The notes under the pieces were generated by a model, which was not told the origin of the DNA, searched no databases, and was given only the letters and a program-made list of their open reading frames with translations. Shown here piece after piece: positions 23,216 through 28,909 of a stretch of DNA of 28,909 nt. The stretch lies in contig CAZBEI010000034.1 of the NCBI GenBank assembly GCA_964490895.1, forward strand, positions 1-28,909. The letters are read 5' to 3'. The translations under genes and the position numbers were made by a program. This DNA comes from JACRAO01 sp964490895 (GTDB lineage: Bacteria; Bdellovibrionota; UBA1018). Numbering within the stretch: position 1 is the stretch's first letter; each line of letters opens with the position of its first letter.

Positions 23216-24583
23216 CTAACCCATAAACCCTAACCAGAGCCCTAGAGAGAGGTATTTTAAAGTCACATGCACAAGGCACAGTGAAAAAGTCGCCTCTTTT
23301 GGAAAACAGACTGAGCTCAGGGCATACAAGAGAAAGAGTCCTGAAAGGCCTATAAAAAATGCGGGTAATTTTAAATTTACTTTATGTAAAATTTTCGAAA
23401 GATCGAGATACCCTTGGATGGGTTTCCACGTGTTCGGCAAGGGTTTGAATAAAAGTCCGATGCACATTCCTGCAGTCACAGCCACGACGGAAACAGTCTC
23501 AGGAGCTGGACGAAGGACTAAGGCCACAATTGAAATGAGCAAAGATAAGCAAACCCATGCTTGGAGAGGGAGAAAATGATCTTTTTTAGGACTTCTAGCA
23601 TAAATCCACAAAATCACACCTCCTGCAAGCCATCCCCCTAAGACATCGTGTGGGAAATGAGCTCCCAAATAAATCCGACTGAGCCCGCTTAAAAGTGCTA
23701 CGCCGAAGACAATGTACCATCTTTTGGGAAGACGAAAGTGGAGGGCCAAAAACCCCCAGACCACTAAAACAGCCAGCGTGTGGCCGCTCGGCAACCCAAA
23801 CCCATTTGCCGAAGAGAGCTGGAGTATGGGGTCATAATGGATGGGCCGGTAGGTGGCAAAAGTTTGTTTTAAGATTCCATGGATTAATGTGGATAAAAAA
23901 GTGAGAAAAGCGAGTTCTACGCCCAACCTTTTACTAAACAAAAACCATAAAAGAGGGATGAGAATCATAAAAAAATACTGTTCTCCTAAAAAAGAAAAAA
24001 ACAAAAAAAAGGGGGTCGCAAAGTATTTTTTGAGCTGCTGAAAGGCTCTCACACATTGGAGTTCTAAAGCGATGAGAGGGCTGATTTCCTGTTCCTTCGG
24101 CACAAAGGAAGCAGTAGAAATTGTTTTTCGAAACAACTCTTGAATGAGAGCAGCCTGACTTTGAAATCGCCACTCACTCGGGTGGAGTTTGAAGGGGTCT
24201 AGAAATTTTACTTCTTTGATTTCATTAAAAGAGACTTTAGGAGGGATGAGGGTAGACTTTGCCAGGATCTCAATTTTTCCACTTTCTGGAGTACATTCGA
24301 AAATAAAGAAATCATTTGCAGCTTGTGCCAAAAGGCGGGTTGTTTTTACTCTGAGTCCGGTTTCTTCGAAGGTTTCTCGGATTGCTGTTTCGCTCGCCTG
24401 TTCACCTTTTTCTGTCATTCCGCCAGGAAGGGAAAATCGATTGCTCCAGGTATCTTTGACAAAAAGCATAGAGTTTTCGACCCTTACTAGGCAGCCTGCA
24501 TTTCCTATAAAATTCTGCTCAGAAGCGTTGAGTGAGGGGGTGAAATTAAAAATAGACAAAAGGACGTAAATTTTATATTTCAT
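23216..24583 (-). CDS. Exported Nudix hydrolase fused to a PAP2-family membrane phosphatase
   Basis: A 455-residue two-part protein. A signal peptide (KYKIYVLLSIFNFTPSLNA) is followed by a Nudix domain with a full Nudix box at about 55-77 (GMTEKGEQASETAIRE, TFEETGL). After a linker, the second half has several membrane helices with all three PAP2 motifs: KQTFATYRP (239-247), PSGH (265-268) and SRIYLGAH (302-309). Both active sites would lie in or face the periplasm. Nudix hydrolases cleave nucleoside-diphosphate-X bonds; PAP2 proteins remove terminal phosphate, often from lipid phosphates or undecaprenyl pyrophosphate. A single export-and-dephosphorylate route is possible but not shown. Nudix-PAP2 fusions are known in other proteobacteria. 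Its start is 8 bp from that of the divergent metallophosphoesterase. Confidence 0.93.
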   Translation of the reverse strand: MKYKIYVLLSIFNFTPSLNASEQNFIGNAGCLVRVENSMLFVKDTWSNRFSLPGGMTEKGEQASETAIRETFEETGLRVKTTRLLAQAANDFFIFECTPESGKIEILAKSTLIPPKVSFNEIKEVKFLDPFKLHPSEWRFQSQAALIQELFRKTISTASFVPKEQEISPLIALELQCVRAFQQLKKYFATPFFLFFSFLGEQYFFMILIPLLWFLFSKRLGVELAFLTFLSTLIHGILKQTFATYRPIHYDPILQLSSANGFGLPSGHTLAVLVVWGFLALHFRLPKRWYIVFGVALLSGLSRIYLGAHFPHDVLGGWLAGGVILWIYARSPKKDHFLPLQAWVCLSLLISIVALVLRPAPETVSVVAVTAGMCIGLLFKPLPNTWKPIQGYLDLSKILHKVNLKLPAFFIGLSGLFLLYALSSVCFPKEATFSLCLVHVTLKYLSLGLWLGFMG

Positions 24584-24591
24584 ACGGGCTT

Positions 24592-25665
24592 ATGAAGTTT
24601 CCTTGTCTGGTTTCTGATTTTACTGCTTGGATCAGCTTTATTCTGGTTTTTTCTTGTATGCAAGTAGGAAATGCTTTTGAGTTCAAAGAGCCTGCATGGG
24701 CTAATGTGAGCAGGAGTGAGTTGAGAGGATATGGCACGCTCTACGCCATGAGTGATATCCATGGAACTTTTGAGCGGTTTACGACTTTATTGATACAGGC
24801 GAAACTTATTGAAAAAGATAATTCGAAACTTGGATTTAATTGGATTGCAGATAAAGCTGGAGTTAGAAAAACAATTCTGATCTTAGTTGGGGATTATATT
24901 GGAAAAGAAAATGACAAAGATTATGATCCTATTGGTGTCGTTCTTTTAATTCAAGAACTTAAAGAACAGGCAGAAAAAAAAGGGGACAAAGTCATTGCCC
25001 TTTTAGGCAACCACGAAGCCGAATTTTTGGCTGATCCTGCAGAAGACTTTAAAAAAGGAGACCTTAAGAGTTTAAAAAAACACGTTCATCATGTAGCTGG
25101 AATTTCACCTAAAGACTTAGAAGATGATTCTGAGATGAAAAAAATTGCAAAAAAATTGCTCGAGAGTGAATTCGGGGATGATTTGAAAACATTTCCTATT
25201 GGGGCAAAGATCGGGAGTTGGCTATTTGCGCATTCGGGCTATATGGATGTTGGTGGTGGAGATGTCGAAGCTTATTTAAGCAAACTAACAAATGCGTGGC
25301 TGCTTAAAAATTATGACGTTTTAGTGGATAAGAAGTCACCTCGTGCTGCGTTCTTAGAAGCGCACGATTGGTGGGATGAGCCTTCAAACTTAAGGCAGAT
25401 GCGGTCTATTTTTAAACAGCTAAAATTAAAGAGATTGGTGATAGGGCATGATCCAGATGGTCTAAAAAAGAGAGGTGAGATTGCGCTTTCGAAAAGTGAG
25501 TTCCTCATCAAATTAGACGCTGGGATGAATCTAGAGGCTAAAGATTCCAAAGGAAGGCTGCTTAAGTGTCCCATTTCGTCCGTTCTTAAAATAAAAAAAA
25601 CAAAATGTATGCAAGTGGATGAAAATGGAGAAGAAGAACCCATTCCTGTGATACCAGGGTATTGA
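24592..25665 (+). CDS. Exported metallophosphoesterase (calcineurin-like)
   Basis: A 357-residue protein with an N-terminal signal sequence (WISFILVFSCMQVGNA). Calcineurin-like motifs in order: MSDIHGTFERF, VGDYIGKEND, LGNHEAEFL, FAHSG and VIGHDPDG. Binuclear-metal residues Asp, His, Asp, Asn, His are all present; the usual GDxxDRG reads GDYIGKEND, without the Arg, suggesting a substrate different from a classical phosphoprotein. No domain besides the phosphoesterase is visible. The M23-type gene begins 17 nt after its stop, with a strong binding site, so the two likely share an mRNA. The divergent Nudix-PAP2 gene starts 8 bp away. Confidence 0.9.
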   Translation: MKFPCLVSDFTAWISFILVFSCMQVGNAFEFKEPAWANVSRSELRGYGTLYAMSDIHGTFERFTTLLIQAKLIEKDNSKLGFNWIADKAGVRKTILILVGDYIGKENDKDYDPIGVVLLIQELKEQAEKKGDKVIALLGNHEAEFLADPAEDFKKGDLKSLKKHVHHVAGISPKDLEDDSEMKKIAKKLLESEFGDDLKTFPIGAKIGSWLFAHSGYMDVGGGDVEAYLSKLTNAWLLKNYDVLVDKKSPRAAFLEAHDWWDEPSNLRQMRSIFKQLKLKRLVIGHDPDGLKKRGEIALSKSEFLIKLDAGMNLEAKDSKGRLLKCPISSVLKIKKTKCMQVDENGEEEPIPVIPGY

Positions 25666-25682
25666 GGCAGGAGGCAATTGAG

Positions 25683-26258
25683 TTGGCCCCATTATTTCAT
25701 CCCGTTATTTTTTTGCCTAAAAAAACCCATGTTTTTGATCTCAGGCGATTTTTGCCAGAAGAAAAAATCCTAAAACATAGATTTGGGATTGGTAAATATA
25801 ACGAAAAACGCAGGGGCACCTATACGGCCTCTCTTTTTAGGGGCGGACGAGATATTCATATGGGGATTGATCTCTTTGCGCCCGTGGGAACTCAAGTTCA
25901 TGCGTTCGAAAAAGGGAAAGTCTTTTTACTGGGGTATAACCCTAGGCCCTTTGATTATGGGGTCACTCTCATTACGGAGCATGATTTTGATGGACTCAAG
26001 CTCTATGCACTTTTCGGGCATCTTTCTAAAGAATCTTTGAGAGGCAAAAAAAGAGGGGAGAAATTTGGCCGAGGAGAGCTTCTCGCATGGATAGGAGACC
26101 GGAGTGAAAATGGGGGTTGGTTGCCTCATCTGCATTTTCAACTTAGTTTTGAAAAACCTAAAAAGAGAGACATGCCAGGAGTTGTATCCGAAAAGGATTT
26201 GCCCTTGGCTTTGCTTAAATACCCAGACCCCCGTTTGGTTTTGGGGCGGATTTATTAA
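25683..26258 (+). CDS. M23-type (LytM-like) metallopeptidase-fold protein without signal peptide
   Basis: A 191-residue protein from TTG 25683, chosen because AGGAGG lies 8 nt before it; the in-frame TTG 25662 is too close to the preceding stop and has none. The M23 signature is complete: HMGIDLFAP (His 59, Asp 63), ALFGHLSKES, and PHLHFQ (His 149 and 151). The phrase set HMGIDLFAP, DYGVTLITEH, LYALFGHLS, ENGGWLPHLHFQ is typical of the cytosolic M23 branch, also found fused to aminotransferase domains, rather than of exported peptidoglycan hydrolases; this fits the lack of a signal peptide. The substrate is unknown. Confidence 0.88.
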   Translation: MAPLFHPVIFLPKKTHVFDLRRFLPEEKILKHRFGIGKYNEKRRGTYTASLFRGGRDIHMGIDLFAPVGTQVHAFEKGKVFLLGYNPRPFDYGVTLITEHDFDGLKLYALFGHLSKESLRGKKRGEKFGRGELLAWIGDRSENGGWLPHLHFQLSFEKPKKRDMPGVVSEKDLPLALLKYPDPRLVLGRIY

Positions 26259-26373
26259 AAAATATTCAAGACTAAATTTGATATGTATTTGCGCGTTAAT
26301 GTAGTCCAGAGCGTCAAAAGGTGAATTTAAGTTAAGATATTAAGTTTTTATTAACTCTTCCGATCAATAAAAC

Positions 26374-26967
26374 ATGGAAATTAAATCACATGTTTTATCG
26401 GTGCCTTTTTTAAGTTTGGCTTTATCGTTTGTGGCCATACAAACCTCTCAAGCTGGGAATAACTTACATTTGATCGAAGAGGATACCAGCACGGGGTTTG
26501 CTATCTATCGAACGGGTATCCCGTCTGACGCACAAGATGTGGCTGAGCTCTGCCAGCTTGGAATTCAGGAAATGATGGTCTTGAGTGGAGATGCGGATCA
26601 GGCCGAATGGAAATACAAAGATCAGTGCCCCACGTTAAAAGTGGTCTACAATGTGGACACCACTCATATTGTTCCACTTGATAAAAAATTCTTAGATTAT
26701 TTTGACTCCTGGGTCACAGATGCAAAGAGCAATGGCAAAAAAATTGCTTTTCGATGTTCTTGTGGTTGTCATCGCACGGGTCGATTGGCTGGGTATTATC
26801 AAATGAAATACCAACACTTGACCTATGGTGATGCGAAAATTGTAATGGCTGATCACGGTAAACTCATGGCTTTACTCAAGAGCTTGTACCGTCAACTCAC
26901 TGCTCTCGATGATTATATCCATGGGCGTCCTTGTTCAGAACTGGCCGAATTTTGTGTGAAGGAGTAA
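26374..26967 (+). CDS. Exported protein-tyrosine/dual-specificity phosphatase, first tandem copy
   Basis: A 197-residue protein with a signal peptide (FLSLALSFVAIQTSQA). The CX5R catalytic loop is RCSCGCHRTGR, where the first Cys is the expected nucleophile; two more Cys sit within the loop. It is otherwise a compact DSP-like domain (FAIYRTGIPSDAQDV; LCQLGIQEMMVLSGDAD). Four further Cys outside the loop (LCQLG, QCPTL, RPCSELAEFC) are kept in the neighbouring copy, consistent with disulfides in the periplasm. No ribosome binding site was found. The second copy follows 5 nt after its stop. The substrate may be an extracellular or periplasmic phosphate ester. Confidence 0.85.
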   Translation: MEIKSHVLSVPFLSLALSFVAIQTSQAGNNLHLIEEDTSTGFAIYRTGIPSDAQDVAELCQLGIQEMMVLSGDADQAEWKYKDQCPTLKVVYNVDTTHIVPLDKKFLDYFDSWVTDAKSNGKKIAFRCSCGCHRTGRLAGYYQMKYQHLTYGDAKIVMADHGKLMALLKSLYRQLTALDDYIHGRPCSELAEFCVKE

Positions 26968-26972
26968 TAAAA

Positions 26973-27581
26973 ATGAAAACAAATATAAAATGGGTTATCG
27001 CTTTTACAGTATTGGGGATTTCTCAAAACGGAAAATCTGACAATTGGGGTCCAAAAATAGAGGATCCTAGCAACGCTCTTGCTCTCATAGACGATGATGC
27101 TAAGAGTGGCTACGCTCTTTATCGTTCGGGCATTCCTAGCGAAGATGGCGTGGCTCAGTTTTGTCAGCTTGGGATTCAAGAGATCATGGTCTTAAGTGGG
27201 GATGCCAATAAAGCGGAGTGGAGATTTAGTAAGCAATGCCCCAGTCTCAAAGTGATTTATAATGTAGAACAAAATAGCCAAACACCCTTAGGTAAGAATT
27301 TTCTAGATCAATTTGATGCATGGGTGGCTGATGCAAAAGCAAACGGCAAAAAAATCGCGATTCGTTGTGATCGGGGTTGGCATCGTACAGGACGCTTGGC
27401 AGGATATTATCAGCTCAAGTACCAACACACGACTTATGAGGACGCCTCAGTGATCATGACCAATCATGGCAAATGGATGACCGATAAAAAATTTCTCTAC
27501 CTCCAGCTCCAGGCTTTAGATGATTTTATTCATCACCGTGCATGCTCTGTAGATCAGAAGTACTGCGTGAGTCAGTATTAG
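26973..27581 (+). CDS. Exported protein-tyrosine/dual-specificity phosphatase, second tandem copy
   Basis: A 202-residue paralogue of the preceding gene, start ATG 26973 with AAGGAG 8 nt upstream. Signal peptide TNIKWVIAFTVLGISQNGKS. The CX5R loop is RCDRGWHRTGR, a more ordinary sequence than the first copy's CSCGCHR. Shared blocks include LGIQEIMVLSGDANKAEWRF, GKKIAIRCD and TGRLAGYYQLKYQH; the Cys outside the loop are kept (QFCQLG, QCPSL, RACSVDQKYC). The two must come from a duplication followed by divergence, especially in the loop. Confidence 0.88.
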   Translation: MKTNIKWVIAFTVLGISQNGKSDNWGPKIEDPSNALALIDDDAKSGYALYRSGIPSEDGVAQFCQLGIQEIMVLSGDANKAEWRFSKQCPSLKVIYNVEQNSQTPLGKNFLDQFDAWVADAKANGKKIAIRCDRGWHRTGRLAGYYQLKYQHTTYEDASVIMTNHGKWMTDKKFLYLQLQALDDFIHHRACSVDQKYCVSQY

Positions 27582-27654
27582 CGAGGTATCAGATATAATA
27601 AACATACCTTTACCTCATTGGGTTCCGTTTAGTGTTTTATTTCTCCTTGTTTTT

Positions 27655-28395
27655 GTGGGCAGCTTTCCTGTCTTTGCTGAGGATCGTTTTGACCATAACC
27701 ACTCCCTTTGGGACAAGATTCTTAAACAGAGGGTCACCCTTCGAGATTTTGTGAGCTCTGTGGATTATGAGGCAATCCACGCTGATCCCTCCATGCTAAA
27801 AAAATATCTCAATCAGATTGAAGCACTGACCCCTGAGCAATACGAAAGGTTTAGTGAGAACGAGAAGCTTGCCTTTCTGATCAATGCCTATAATGCATTT
27901 ACTGTAAAATTAATCATCGATCATTATCCTGTTTCGTCCATAAAAAAAATAGGTGGAATTTTTTCAAGTCCATGGAAGAAAAAGTTTTTTAAACTTTTTG
28001 AGAAAGAGCAGAATCTGGATACCATCGAACAGGACTTAATTCGAAAAAAATTTAATGAACCACGGATTCATTTTGTCTTAGTTTGTGCATCCAAAGGATG
28101 TCCTCCACTTAAAAACGAAGCTTTTGTCTCTACTCGACTGGATCAACAACTCGAAGAGCAAGCACTTCTTTTCCTGAGAGATAAAAATCGAAACATTTTT
28201 ATCCCAGAACAAATGGAACTTCAAATTTCCAGTATTTTCAAATGGTATGGAGAAGATTTTGTTAATAAATTTGGTTCAGTTCAGAGCTTCGTTTCTTCGC
28301 GAATGACATCAGATCCAAAAATGGCAAAACTCATTCTCAGTTCAAAAGTGAAGATCAGTTACCTTTCTTATGACTGGTCTTTGAATGGGAAATAA
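27655..28395 (+). CDS. DUF547 exported protein (5' end uncertain)
   Basis: A DUF547 protein: LAFLINAYNAFTVKLIID, SPWKKKFFKLFE, IHFVLVCASKGCPPL and SIFKWYGEDF are the family's conserved blocks; the function of the family is unknown. GTG 27655 is the first standard start, but it falls inside a signal-peptide-like stretch that is open upstream: PHWVPFSVLFLLVFVGSFPV, with a likely cleavage after VFA. An AGG lies 8 nt before ATA 27595 (a second ATA follows at 27598), so the true start may be a rare ATA giving about 20 more residues. A TATAAT at 27594-27599 may instead be a promoter. It follows the two phosphatase genes in the same direction. Confidence 0.8.
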   Translation: MGSFPVFAEDRFDHNHSLWDKILKQRVTLRDFVSSVDYEAIHADPSMLKKYLNQIEALTPEQYERFSENEKLAFLINAYNAFTVKLIIDHYPVSSIKKIGGIFSSPWKKKFFKLFEKEQNLDTIEQDLIRKKFNEPRIHFVLVCASKGCPPLKNEAFVSTRLDQQLEEQALLFLRDKNRNIFIPEQMELQISSIFKWYGEDFVNKFGSVQSFVSSRMTSDPKMAKLILSSKVKISYLSYDWSLNGK

Positions 28396-28517
28396 ACCTG
28401 ACAGGCCTGAGTTATTTAATTAAAAATGTCTTTGTTTCACTGTGGGGATGTATGCCTTGCACCCCTTGGTCCAAAAATAAAAAAACTGTTTGAGCTAGAG
28501 CCCCGAAAGAGTCGATT

Positions 28518-28558
28518 GACCATACTCCGATATTATCCGATATATTCGGAGTATGGTC
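28518..28558. repeat. Perfect 13-bp inverted repeat with 15-bp centre
   Basis: GACCATACTCCGA (28518-28530) and TCGGAGTATGGTC (28546-28558) match exactly. The centre holds another copy of CCGATAT, making a direct repeat CCGATAT (28527-28533 and 28537-28543). No T-run follows on either strand, so it is unlikely to be a simple terminator. The rest of the intergenic region 28396-28638 carries no convincing gene. It could be an operator, a recombination or replication site, or the end of a mobile element. Confidence 0.8.
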
Positions 28559-28638
28559 TACTCTGTTCTAAAAAAGGGGAGCTGCGACTCGGCCACTTCG
28601 CGGCCAACAGTGCACGGGAGCACACACCTGTTTATTTA

Positions 28639-28909
28639 CTATTGAAATAAATTCAACAGATTTTGCATATTTTCATGAGTTGATTTTGTATTGATTATTC
28701 CAGATCGTGGACGGTCAAGATCTAGAATCAGGTAAACAGTCATTACTGTCATGAAGGAATAACTCAATAAAGCAATCCAATCTACCCTTTTAGATGGAGT
28801 TGCATATCCAACAATAAAACTTCCTACAAAGCATAGTGCAAATAAAAGCCACAAGATAGACTCAGGAACACGCACTTTTCTTGCCTCCTCTCTTAAACTA
28901 ACCGCATCA
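28639..28909 (-). CDS. DUF4239 membrane protein, C-terminal part (cut by the window edge)
   Basis: The frame runs to the window edge, so the start is missing; about 90 residues are seen. It has a membrane helix (ILWLLFALCFVGSFIVGYA), a second (LLSYSFMTVMTVYLILDL) and then LDRPRSG, the short motif that ends DUF4239 (bestrophin-like) proteins, preceded by the family-typical REEARKVRVPESILW. Such proteins are predicted channel or membrane proteins of unknown function. The upstream two-thirds of the gene lie outside the window. Confidence 0.75.
   Translation of the reverse strand, partial: DAVSLREEARKVRVPESILWLLFALCFVGSFIVGYATPSKRVDWIALLSYSFMTVMTVYLILDLDRPRSGIINTKSTHENMQNLLNLFQ

Noticed and set aside
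23985..24015. A/T homopolymer-rich stretch in the PAP2 gene that looks like a slippery site
   Set aside because: The frame is continuous through it and all three PAP2 motifs are in frame, so no frameshift is needed.
28426..28650. 74-codon ORF on the plus strand between DUF547 and the DUF4239 fragment
   Set aside because: It runs straight through the 13-bp inverted repeat, has no ribosome binding site and no recognisable domain; its composition looks like read-through of non-coding DNA.
1..28909. tRNA, rRNA, transposase and prophage genes
   Set aside because: No cloverleaf, no rRNA-like stretch, no DDE or recombinase motif and no phage structural gene were seen by eye; a covariance-model search was not possible.

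Overview
This window most likely comes from a Bdellovibrio-like predatory or saprophytic bacterium (Bdellovibrionota/Oligoflexia). That placement is inferred, not proven. The support is a moderate-to-low GC genome, tightly packed operons, many non-ATG starts, a GYF-GYF-PilZ protein, exported dual-specificity phosphatases, a DUF547 protein, many secreted proteins without known domains, and ordinary Gram-negative housekeeping genes (nadB, alr, pyrE, an MlaF-type ATPase). No rRNA, tRNA, CRISPR array or transposase gene was seen.

Left part (1-6.3 kb): the end of an HNH nuclease; a zeta-toxin-like kinase followed on the same strand by a small overlapping ORF whose reading frame appears to continue in the -1 frame across an A8 run; an EamA transporter behind a near-consensus sigma70 promoter and a nearly leaderless upstream ORF; an exported protein of unknown function; a periplasmic gamma-glutamyltransferase; and a von Willebrand factor A lipoprotein.

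Middle (6.4-20.4 kb): an operon of GYF/PilZ protein, monoglyceride-lipase-like hydrolase and pyrE; a TPR protein with a C-terminal winged helix, probably a regulator; an exported coiled-coil protein; nadB on the opposite strand; an operon of a two-TM sensor-like protein, alanine racemase and an MlaF-like ATPase; and an exported helical-repeat protein.

Right part (20.4-28.9 kb): a complete hipB-hipS-hipT tripartite toxin-antitoxin operon with a palindromic operator over its -10 box; a second small two-gene module (HTH protein plus a small histidine-rich protein that has lost or lacks a normal start codon); and then an unusual concentration of exported phosphohydrolases: a Nudix-PAP2 fusion, a metallophosphoesterase, and two tandem CX5R phosphatases, with an M23-type protein among them. 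A DUF547 protein, a strong 13-bp inverted repeat and the C-terminal end of a DUF4239 membrane protein close the window.

The most unusual items are the zeta-type module with a possible -1 frameshift, the tripartite HipBST module, the ATA/ATT-start candidates, and the exported-phosphatase island.
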